52,305 nt of DNA, taken from the NCBI GenBank assembly GCA_902363515.1, contig CABJAN010000023.1:1-52305 (forward strand), in the 5' to 3' direction. This stretch comes from Bacillota bacterium. Lineage in GTDB: Bacteria; Bacillota; Clostridia; Lachnospirales; Lachnospiraceae. The notes beneath the pieces are model-generated. The model did no database searches. It was not told where the DNA came from and worked only from the letters and a program-made list of their open reading frames with translations. Within the stretch, counting starts at the first letter, position 1; the number at the start of each line of letters is the position of its first letter. Position numbers and translations under genes: made by a program. Shown in pieces: positions 22,094 to 29,441 of this stretch.

Positions 22094-23704
22094 TTAAGCC
22101 ATATATTTTTTCAAAGTAGCTCTTACAGCGCCAGGTCCGGCAATTTCTTCTAAGAACATGTTTTCGATTCTTTCACCAATTCCGGCTTCGTATAAGTCAA
22201 TGCCAAAGATGTTTACATTGGAGAGAATGGATTTCAACTGTCCATTGTAAGAAGCAGGATTTCCAACTTCGATTCCGGCAAGCGCTTTGGTCAGTTCTTC
22301 CAGCATTGGGTCAGCAGAACGCTCAAAAGCATTTCCTTCATCATCCACGCCCAAGAGATATCTGCACCATCCCGCAATCGCCAGAGGGATAGCCGTTAAT
22401 TTCTTTGCATCTCCATACTGTGCCACATAGGATTTAATGGTTTCCCCATAGCGGATGCCAACTTTCTGTGAAGTATCCGTAGCAATACGCTGTGGTGTGT
22501 CAGGCATAAATGGGTTCGGGATACGAACATTGATAACTTCGTCTACAAAGTCAGCAGGGGAGAGGATACCTGGGTCTGTCACCACTGGCATACCTTCTAC
22601 AGGTCCGATCTGGTGAACCAGTTTGTTTAACTGTTCGTCTTTCATTTCATCTGCAATTAAAGTATAGCCCAGTACGCAGCCATACACAGCCAGTGCTGTA
22701 TGCAGAGGATTCAAACAGGTGGTAACTTTCATACGTTCTACTTTATTTACGGTGTCTCTGTCTGTGAGGTAAACACCTGCTTTTTCCAGAGCTGGTCTTC
22801 CATTAGGGAATTTATCTTCAATTACCAGGTACTGAGGTCCTTCTGCATTTACAAAAGGAGCGATATAGGTTCTCTTGGAAGTAATCACAGGGGCAATGTC
22901 TTCCACACCTGCTTTTTCCAGGTCTTCACATACAGAATCTGCTGGTCTTGGTGTGATTTTATCAATCATGGACCATGGGAAGGAAACCTGTTTTTCATCA
23001 GACAGATATTCCACAAACCCTTCTTCTACAAAACCTTTTGCCAGCCATTCTTTTGCCATGGTGAGAATGGAATTCTGCAGCTTTTCACCATTGTGGGAGC
23101 AGTTATCCATGGAAACAACAGCCAGGGGAGCTTTTCCGGCTTTATAGCGTTCATTTAATAAAGCACATACAACAGCCATAGCAGAACCGGCTTTTTCCGG
23201 GCCATTGTCAATGTCAGCCTGGATGAACGGGAAGAAGGCTCCGTCAGCTCCTTTTAATGCATAGCCCTTTTCTGTGATGGTAAAGGAAATCATCTGCAGT
23301 GCAGGATTTACGAAGATTTCTTTTAAGCGGTTCCATTCTTCTGGAACATTGGACTGTGCCTTGATGGCCTCTGTAAGGGAACCAAGGACTTTTTTGTCTG
23401 TGGAACCGTCTGCCTTTAAGGTAACAGCCAGCACCAGATTATCGTAAGGTTTGTAGATTTTGTCTACCACATCAAAGTCAAAGGTTTCCACACAGGTAAT
23501 CCCTTTGTCAGCTTCGCCTTTTTCCAGTAAGGTGTCAGCCAGTCCGCCGATAAAGATGCGGAAGATGTTTCCTGCTCCGAAGTGAACCCAGGCAGGAGCT
23601 TTTTTTGTGTTTTCAGCAACTTTTTTAATGTCATAGGATGGGAGAGCAATTCCGGCTGCTTCCCAGTCCTGTTTGTTTTTCAGACCTTCTAACGTTAATT
23701 TCAT
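22094..23704 (-). CDS. uxuB: Fructuronate reductase / mannonate oxidoreductase
   Basis: A 536-residue NAD-dependent enzyme of the mannitol dehydrogenase family that interconverts fructuronate and mannonate. HFGAGNIFRIFIGG (about residues 38-51) is the nucleotide-binding site, and CLNPLHTALAVYG is the conserved substrate-binding motif in the C-terminal helical domain. The start at 23704 follows GAAGAAGGG, and the upstream extension has no role. It lies 35 bases after uxuA in the same operon, completing the step from glucuronate-derived fructuronate to mannonate. Confidence 0.92.
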   Translation of the reverse strand: MKLTLEGLKNKQDWEAAGIALPSYDIKKVAENTKKAPAWVHFGAGNIFRIFIGGLADTLLEKGEADKGITCVETFDFDVVDKIYKPYDNLVLAVTLKADGSTDKKVLGSLTEAIKAQSNVPEEWNRLKEIFVNPALQMISFTITEKGYALKGADGAFFPFIQADIDNGPEKAGSAMAVVCALLNERYKAGKAPLAVVSMDNCSHNGEKLQNSILTMAKEWLAKGFVEEGFVEYLSDEKQVSFPWSMIDKITPRPADSVCEDLEKAGVEDIAPVITSKRTYIAPFVNAEGPQYLVIEDKFPNGRPALEKAGVYLTDRDTVNKVERMKVTTCLNPLHTALAVYGCVLGYTLIADEMKDEQLNKLVHQIGPVEGMPVVTDPGILSPADFVDEVINVRIPNPFMPDTPQRIATDTSQKVGIRYGETIKSYVAQYGDAKKLTAIPLAIAGWCRYLLGVDDEGNAFERSADPMLEELTKALAGIEVGNPASYNGQLKSILSNVNIFGIDLYEAGIGERIENMFLEEIAGPGAVRATLKKYMA

Positions 23705-23739
23705 GATTTTTCCCTTCTTCGCTTTTTGCGATAACCGAT

Positions 23740-24810
23740 TTATTTGGATTCTTTTTCCGCAGCTTCCCATAAGCCTCTCAGGTAGGCAGCACCAAGGGCG
23801 CGGTCATATAAGCCATAGCCCGGCATTGCTTTTTCGCCCCACATCATACGTCCGTGGTCCGGGCGGATTGGTCCGTCAAAGCCTGTGTCATGAAGGGCTT
23901 TCATGACTGCATACATATCAAAAGTACCGTCAGAGCTTAAATGAGCGCTTTCTTCGAAGTCACGCATGCCGTCATTGAAACGAAGGTTTCTTACGTGTGC
24001 AAAGTGGATTCTTCCTTTCAGCATGTGGATGGTGTCAATTAAATCATTGTTTAAGTTGGTTCCATAGGAGCCCATGCAGAAGGTAACACCATTGTGTTTG
24101 TTTGGAACCATTTCCATCATGCGTTTCAGTTTTGCCTGGGAGGAAATGATACGCGGCAGACCGAATACGCTCCAGGACGGGTCGTCCGGATGGATTGCCA
24201 TGTTGATGTCATATTTATCGCAAACCGGCATAATGGCTTCCAGGAAATATTTCAGGTTTTCAAATAATTTTTCTTCGTCAATATCTTTGTAAAGTTCAAA
24301 TAATTCTTTTACTTTTTCCATACGTTCCGGTTCCCAGCCCGGCATCACCGTACCGTTCATGTTGTCCTTGATGGAGTCGAACATGTTGTCCGGGTCCATT
24401 TTGTCTACGGTATCCTGGTTGTACGCAAGAACAGTAGTACCGTCTTCCCTGACTCTTGCCAGCTCTGTCCTGGTCCAGTCAAATACCGGCATGAAGTTGT
24501 AGCATACCATGTGGATGTCCGCTTTTCCCAGGTTTTCCAGTGTTTCAATGTAAGCGGCAATATCTTTGTCTCTTTCAGGAGCACCTGTTTTGATGGCATC
24601 GCTTACGTTTACACTTTCAATACCTGCCAGGTGAAGACCAGCGTCTTCTACTTCTTTTTTCATAGCCAGGATTTCATCCAGGGTCCACACCTCACCAGGT
24701 AATTTGTCATAAAGAGTTGTGATGATACCTGTTACATAGCAGCTCTGTTTAATCTGCTCCAGAGTAACCGTATCGTGATTTTTTCCGTACCAGCGCATTG
24801 TCATTTCCAT
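23740..24810 (-). CDS. uxuA: Mannonate dehydratase
   Basis: A 356-residue enzyme that dehydrates D-mannonate to 2-keto-3-deoxygluconate. It is a TIM barrel that uses Mn2+ or Fe2+. NMAIHPDDPSWSVFGLPRI holds metal-binding His and Asp, FCMGSYG and HFAHVRNL are conserved, and RPDHGRMMWGE is the family's C-terminal motif. The length is the usual ~355. GAGGAAATAAATT precedes the ATG. It is the first gene of uxuA-uxuB, divergent from an AraC regulator. Confidence 0.95.
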   Translation of the reverse strand: MEMTMRWYGKNHDTVTLEQIKQSCYVTGIITTLYDKLPGEVWTLDEILAMKKEVEDAGLHLAGIESVNVSDAIKTGAPERDKDIAAYIETLENLGKADIHMVCYNFMPVFDWTRTELARVREDGTTVLAYNQDTVDKMDPDNMFDSIKDNMNGTVMPGWEPERMEKVKELFELYKDIDEEKLFENLKYFLEAIMPVCDKYDINMAIHPDDPSWSVFGLPRIISSQAKLKRMMEMVPNKHNGVTFCMGSYGTNLNNDLIDTIHMLKGRIHFAHVRNLRFNDGMRDFEESAHLSSDGTFDMYAVMKALHDTGFDGPIRPDHGRMMWGEKAMPGYGLYDRALGAAYLRGLWEAAEKESK

Positions 24811-24856
24811 AATTTATTTCCTCACTTTCGTTGTGCTTGTTGATAGTTAGTATTAT

Positions 24857-24894
24857 AGTTTGTTACCAAAATAATTCAAATTGATAAGTTTGTT
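24857..24894. promoter_or_regulatory. Direct repeat AGTTTGTT in the uxuA/araC gap
   Basis: AGTTTGTT occurs at 24857-24864 and again at 24887-24894, 30 bases apart (about three helical turns). AraC-type regulators often bind such direct repeats. This lies in the divergent gap upstream of uxuA. Confidence 0.4.
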
Positions 24895-24962
24895 GTATAT
24901 ATTGCAAAAGTTGCGGTTTCATATTAAAATAAATGCAACGTAAAAGGGAAGGGGATTACAAA

Positions 24963-25847
24963 ATGAAGAAGAATTATAAGACTGATTTTATTACCCGCCA
25001 GTATATGCTGTCCAAAGATTTTGAAATTTATTACTATAGTGACCGTCATCTGGGAAGTATGGATAGTCATTTTCATAATTATTATGAGGTATACTTTTTT
25101 CTGGAAGGAAATGTATCTATTTTAATTCGGGATAAGCTGTTTCCACTGAAGGCAGGAGATGTGGTAGTTCTTCCGCCGGGAGTTCCTCACAAGGCAGTGA
25201 TTCATGATGAGAATATGCCATATAGCCGCTTTGTTTTCTGGATTAGTATGGATTATCTTCAGCAGGTGCGAAAAATGTCGGAAGATTATTATTATATTAT
25301 TCAATGTGCGGCAGAGAAGAAGCAATATATCTATCACAATGAACCAGTCCCTTTTACAGCTCTCCAGTCTAAGATTTTTCATTTAATTGAAGAAATACAT
25401 TCAGAGCGTTTTGGGAAGGAACCTAAGGTTTTTATAAGCATTTGCGATTTACTGCTCCAGCTTAACCGCATGGCTTATGAACAGAACAATCCAAGAAAGA
25501 GAAGAGAAGATCAGGACTTATATCATAATCTGCTGGATTATATTGACAATCATCTGGAACAGGAGATTTCGCTGGATTCTCTGGCAAAAACTTTTTATGT
25601 AAGCAAATTTCATATTGCACATATTTTCAAAGAAAACACAGGAATTGCCATTCATCAGTATATTATGAAGAAACGTCTGGCAGCCTGTCAGGATGCAATT
25701 TTAAGCAATATCAGTATCAGTAAGGCATATTTAATGTTTGGATTCAAGGATTACTCCAACTTCTATCGGGCATTTAAGAAAGAATTTGGGATTTCGCCAA
25801 AGGAGTATCGTGATATGAAGGTGCAGATAGAGGCGCGGGAGCATTAG
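24963..25847 (+). CDS. AraC-family regulator (cupin plus HTH)
   Basis: A 294-residue regulator. The N-terminal ~90 residues are a cupin sensor domain (SHFHNYYEVYFFLEGN, GDVVVLPPGVPHKAV). The C-terminal ~100 residues hold two helix-turn-helix motifs (LDSLAKTFYVSKFHIAHIFK and YLMFGFKDYSNFYRAFKKEF). GGGAAGGGGAT precedes ATG 24963. Being divergent from uxuA, it most likely activates uxuAB in response to a uronate or intermediate. Confidence 0.88.
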   Translation: MKKNYKTDFITRQYMLSKDFEIYYYSDRHLGSMDSHFHNYYEVYFFLEGNVSILIRDKLFPLKAGDVVVLPPGVPHKAVIHDENMPYSRFVFWISMDYLQQVRKMSEDYYYIIQCAAEKKQYIYHNEPVPFTALQSKIFHLIEEIHSERFGKEPKVFISICDLLLQLNRMAYEQNNPRKRREDQDLYHNLLDYIDNHLEQEISLDSLAKTFYVSKFHIAHIFKENTGIAIHQYIMKKRLAACQDAILSNISISKAYLMFGFKDYSNFYRAFKKEFGISPKEYRDMKVQIEAREH

Positions 25848-25910
25848 AAGGAAATGAAAAATTATAGGGATTTTTGGCTTGGGGGGGAGAGCAAGTGCGA
25901 GGGGGATTCG

Positions 25911-26175
25911 GGGCAAAAGCAGAGACAAGAAGCTTAAAATGCCCCATGCGGGGCAAAAAAGATAGAACTTGTGTAGATTTTGCCCCGGAAGCATAACAAA
26001 AGGCAAGAAAAGAGGGCAAAAGTGTAGACAAGAAGCCTAAAATGCCCCACGTGGGGGCAAAGGTAGAGTTTGTTAGAGATTTCATCCAAGAAGCATAACA
26101 AAAGGCAAGAAAAGAGTCAAAAGCAGGGGCAGAAGCCATCAATACCCACGTCAAGGGCAAAAAGAGAGATGGCAG
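25911..26175. repeat. Three tandem ~103 bp degenerate repeats with GC hairpins
   Basis: Units begin at 25911, 26014 and 26116; the third is partial. Shared words are GGCAAAAG, GACAAGAAGC, TAAAATGCCCC and the long GAAGCATAACAAAAGGCAAG. Each of the first two has a GC-rich palindrome (GCCCC-ATGC-GGGGC, CCCCACGTGGGG). The block lies in the 380-base gap between the AraC gene and a pseudogene, with no credible gene in it. Confidence 0.75.
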
Positions 26176-26192
26176 GGGTCTTATGCCCCTGC
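26172..26192. terminator. Hairpin at the end of the repeat block
   Basis: GCAGGGG (26172-26178) pairs with CCCCTGC (26186-26192) around TCTTATG. There is no T-run downstream on the + strand; it may end minus-strand transcription of the pseudogene. Confidence 0.45.
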
Positions 26193-26227
26193 TAAAATGT
26201 TACCCCCAGACATAAATTTCTCTGCTT

Positions 26228-26905
26228 TCACAAGAAATAGTGTGTAATCAATTCCTGTACATTCTGTGCACTGAGGGGATGTTCTTTGGTTTCGTAGGTG
26301 GTGATGAGATTGATCGTGGGCAGAATGCCATGACAGGCATAGGTTTGAAGTTTGCTAAAGGCATTTTGTGAATAAGCAGGAGAATCCATCATGCCGAAAT
26401 GTTCCCAGTAGAAAAAGCTTCCGTTTTCCGGATGGCGTATCGTAAAGTCGGGGAAAAAGTTTTGGAATCAAGCGTGAGAATACATTCATAGCGGAAAGGA
26501 ATCTTGTTGGTGCAAAGGGCAGTATCAATGATAACTTCTGATTTAGAACGCAGGAGATGGCCAGATATAGATGTGCAGGAAAGCTGCTCTGGATGGGAAG
26601 GATTTGTTTCATAAGAAGCAGAAGCCCAGATGGCGAGTTCTTTGGACAGTGTGGAAAAAGATAGGCGTTGATGGCATCTCTTTCAGCAGTCAGATACTTT
26701 AGCTGAAGCTGACAATAATCCTTCAAAGCCAGATTTTCTGCCAGAATTTCCTGGGATTTCGGAAGATAAGTATAAGAATGATTCAGACTGTGATACCACT
26801 TAAAGCGTTTCCCGTTTTTAGTACACACAAGCTTTCCAGGCGGAAGAAGAGAAATTTTCTCCTGAAGATTCAGAATTTCCTGGTCAAGATATTCTTTTCA
26901 TTTTA
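26228..26905 (-). pseudogene. Frameshifted gene with PD-(D/E)XK-like C-terminus
   Basis: One protein can be read across three frames. The first part, VCTKNGKRFKWYHSLNHSYT to DAINAYL, shifts frame near 26650 and continues in the next frame as ELAIWASASYETNPSHPEQL to TLDSKT. It shifts again in a T/C run near 26460 and ends as FFPDFTIRHPENGSFFYWEH to the stop at 26228. The 5' end also has an early stop (TGA) before EYLDQEIL. The PDFTI plus WEHFG pattern resembles a PD-(D/E)XK nuclease core. With three breaks it is most likely dead, unless the breaks in short homopolymers are sequence errors. Confidence 0.75.
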
Positions 26906-27003
26906 ACAATAATTTATAGTAAATAAGCAACACCTCCGTTTTATTGTTCTGAAAAAATGTAAGTGATGAAGATACTATATTACAAAAATATGAGCAGGAA
27001 AAG

Positions 27004-27043
27004 AGAAAAAGTATTGTCCGGTTCAAAAAGAACAGAACAATAC
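27004..27043 (-). terminator. Terminator of the ABC-F gene
   Basis: GTATTGT (27011-27017) pairs with ACAATAC (27037-27043), with inner GTTC/GAAC, and TTTTTCTC follows on the minus strand. Confidence 0.8.
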
Positions 27044-27061
27044 CTTCTCCTGTTTCAAGAT

Positions 27062-28693
27062 TTAATTATCTTCCTCTGTCATTGTATAAACCTGGCGTTT
27101 TCTTGCCATTTCATCACTTGCCAGATATTCGTCATAAGTAGTAATTTTATCGATCAGCACACCGTTTGGAAGGATTTCCATAATACGGTTAGCAGTGGTC
27201 TGGACAATCTGGTGGTCATGAGAAGCAAACAGGATAACACCCGGGAACTTCATCATACCATTGTTCAGAGCTGTGATAGATTCCATATCCAGATGGTTGG
27301 TAGGCTCATCAAAAATCAGGATATTGGCGCCGGAAATCATCATTTTTGATAAGAGACATCTCACCTTTTCACCGCCGGAGAGTACCCGGACTTTCTTCAC
27401 ACCATCTTCACCAGGGAAAAGCATACGTCCCAGGAATCCACGTACATAAGTAGCATCCTTGATTTCTGAATAACCGGTAAGCCAGTCAGCAATGGTCAGA
27501 TCATTATCAAATTCCTTGGTGCTGTCTTTTGGGAAATAAGCCTGTGAAGTAGTAACACCCCACTTATAAGTGCCCTCATCTGGTTCCATCTCTCCCATTA
27601 AAATCTGGAAAAGAACTGTTTTGGCACGTTCATTGCCACCTACAAAAGCGACTTTATCCTCACGTCCCAGGGTAAAGCTCAGGTTATCCAGTACCTTTAC
27701 ACCATCAATGGTCTTAGAAAGACCTTCTACCATCAATACTTCATTTCCAATTTCGCGATTTGGGCGGAAATCAATATAAGGATATTTACGGCTGGATGGA
27801 CGCATTTCATCCAACTGAATTTTTTCCAGGGCACGTTTTCTGGAAGTTGCCTGTTTGGATTTAGAAGCATTTGCAGAGAAACGGGAAATAAATTCTTGAA
27901 GTTCTTTGATTTTTTCTTCTTTCTTCCGATTGGCTTCCTTCATCTGCTTAATCAGAAGCTGGCTGGATTCATACCAGAAATCATAGTTTCCGGCATAGAG
28001 CTGAATCTTACCGTAATCAATATCAGCAGTATGAGTACATACCTTATTTAAGAAATAACGGTCATGAGATACCACGATAACTGTGTTATCAAAGTTAATA
28101 AGGAATTCTTCCAGCCATTCAATAGCATCCAGATCCAGGTGGTTGGTAGGCTCATCCAGAAGCAGGATATCAGGATTTCCAAAAAGCGCCTGGGCAAGAA
28201 GCACTTTCACCTTCTGACTTCCGTTTAATTCAGACATCTGGGTATAATGAAGCTCTGTTTCAATACCAAGACCATTTAACAGCATGGCAGCATCAGACTC
28301 TGCTTCCCATCCGTTCATTTCTGCAAATTCACCTTCCAGTTCACTGGCGCGGATTCCGTCCTCATCTGTGAAGTCTTCTTTTGCGTAGATGGCTTCTTTT
28401 TCCTTCATAATATCATACAGACGCTGGTTTCCCATAATAACCGTGTCCAGAACAGGAAAAGCATCATATTTAAAATGATCCTGCTGCAGGAAGGACAGAC
28501 GCTGTCCGGGCGTAATGGTAATATTTCCGTTGGTGGTTTCTAACTGGCCGGAAAGAATCTTTAGAAAGGTAGACTTTCCTGCGCCATTGGCACCGATGAG
28601 GCCATAGCAGTTTCCTTCGGTAAATTTAATATTAACATCCTCAAACAGTGCTTTCTTACCTAATCGTAATGTAACATTATTTGCTGCAATCAT
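27062..28693 (-). CDS. ABC-F family ATPase (YbiT-like)
   Basis: A 543-residue protein with two fused ATPase domains and no membrane part, as in ABC-F factors that act on stalled or antibiotic-bound ribosomes. In domain 1 Walker A is GANGAGKST (about residue 34) and Walker B is ILLLDEPTNHLD, but the signature is NGSQ rather than SGGQ. A charged linker (about 240-300) joins the halves. Domain 2 has LSGGEK and ILIFDEPTNHLD, but its Walker A reads GGNERAKTV, missing a conserved Gly. It is most like the E. coli YbiT group. The gene stands alone with its own terminator. Confidence 0.9.
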   Translation of the reverse strand: MIAANNVTLRLGKKALFEDVNIKFTEGNCYGLIGANGAGKSTFLKILSGQLETTNGNITITPGQRLSFLQQDHFKYDAFPVLDTVIMGNQRLYDIMKEKEAIYAKEDFTDEDGIRASELEGEFAEMNGWEAESDAAMLLNGLGIETELHYTQMSELNGSQKVKVLLAQALFGNPDILLLDEPTNHLDLDAIEWLEEFLINFDNTVIVVSHDRYFLNKVCTHTADIDYGKIQLYAGNYDFWYESSQLLIKQMKEANRKKEEKIKELQEFISRFSANASKSKQATSRKRALEKIQLDEMRPSSRKYPYIDFRPNREIGNEVLMVEGLSKTIDGVKVLDNLSFTLGREDKVAFVGGNERAKTVLFQILMGEMEPDEGTYKWGVTTSQAYFPKDSTKEFDNDLTIADWLTGYSEIKDATYVRGFLGRMLFPGEDGVKKVRVLSGGEKVRCLLSKMMISGANILIFDEPTNHLDMESITALNNGMMKFPGVILFASHDHQIVQTTANRIMEILPNGVLIDKITTYDEYLASDEMARKRQVYTMTEEDN

Positions 28694-28807
28694 GTTTTAT
28701 TTTCCCTCACTTATTTAAAAAGAACAATTTTATGCATAATCTCTTTCATTGTACCGTAAAATAAGGATTTTGCAAGTGTTTCTTGGAAATTCTTTTACGA
28801 AAATTAC

Positions 28808-28836
28808 TTGATAAATTAAGTACAGATAGGTATAAT
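28808..28836 (+). promoter_or_regulatory. Promoter of the Rrf2 gene
   Basis: TTGATA (28808-28813), a 17-base spacer and TATAAT (28831-28836) lie 48 bases before the gene. Confidence 0.75.
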
Positions 28837-28884
28837 AGCAGAGAAACCAAAGGAACACAGAAGAGAACAGAGGGGAATAAATCC

Positions 28885-29295
28885 ATGTTAATTACAAGAG
28901 AATGCGATTACGGTGTAAGAATTGTGCGTGCCCTGGCAAAAGGGGAAAAGATGTGTGTCAATCAGATTTGCGAAAAAGAAGACCTTACCCCGGCCTTTGT
29001 ATATAAGATATTGAAGAAACTGGAAAAAAAGGAAATTGTCAGGAGCTTTCGTGGAAGTAATGGGGGATATGCGCTGAAAAAAAGTATTGGAGAACTGACA
29101 CTTTTGGATGTTTATCTGGCAGTGGATCCGGAATTTTATATGATAGAGTGTATGAAGCCAGAGAAAAGCTGTATTCACAATACAGGAGACTGCAGCTGTA
29201 AAGTGCATCGGGAACTGAACAGAATCCAGTCTGTACTTATAAAAGAATTATCTTCAAAATCAATTTTGGAAATTATGGGAGAAAAAGAAGCATAA
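28885..29295 (+). CDS. Rrf2-family regulator
   Basis: A 136-residue winged-helix regulator of the Rrf2 family (IscR, NsrR, CymR). VNQICEKEDLTPAFVYKILK is the HTH and SFRGSNGGYAL the wing motif. The C-terminal part has ECMKPEKSCIHNTGDCSCK, with cysteines that could hold an Fe-S cluster; spacing differs from IscR, so this is inference. I chose ATG 28885, with GAGGGG before it, as the family starts at MLIT. It lies directly upstream of nifJ, an Fe-S enzyme, and may control it. Confidence 0.88.
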   Translation: MLITRECDYGVRIVRALAKGEKMCVNQICEKEDLTPAFVYKILKKLEKKEIVRSFRGSNGGYALKKSIGELTLLDVYLAVDPEFYMIECMKPEKSCIHNTGDCSCKVHRELNRIQSVLIKELSSKSILEIMGEKEA

Positions 29296-29342
29296 AGACA
29301 TGTTTTTTTAGAAAAACATTACATTTTCTGCTGTTTTACAAA

Positions 29343-29396
29343 TGGACAGGCTTCAGAAATCGTGCTATAATTTCATATAGACTTCGTGAGCGAAGT
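29343..29396 (+). promoter_or_regulatory. nifJ promoter and 5' hairpin
   Basis: TGGACA (29343-29348), a 17-base spacer and TATAAT (29366-29371). The transcript would begin just before the hairpin ACTTCG-TGAG-CGAAGT (29381-29396), a possible mRNA stabiliser at the 5' end. Confidence 0.65.
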
Positions 29397-29441
29397 AGAA
29401 TATTGTTCAAAAACAACAATTTTCAAGGAGGAAAAAATCAA

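Noticed and set aside
22700..23158. 152-codon + strand frame inside uxuB
   Set aside because: A shadow of the well-supported uxuB frame on the other strand.
25774..26160. 128-codon minus-strand frame with repeats such as FLAFCYASGAKST
   Set aside because: It is only the translation of the tandem repeat block, without a ribosome site or a recognisable domain.
25911..26175. Possible CRISPR array
   Set aside because: Units are about 103 bp, adjoining and diverged, with no short identical repeats and no spacers or cas genes nearby.
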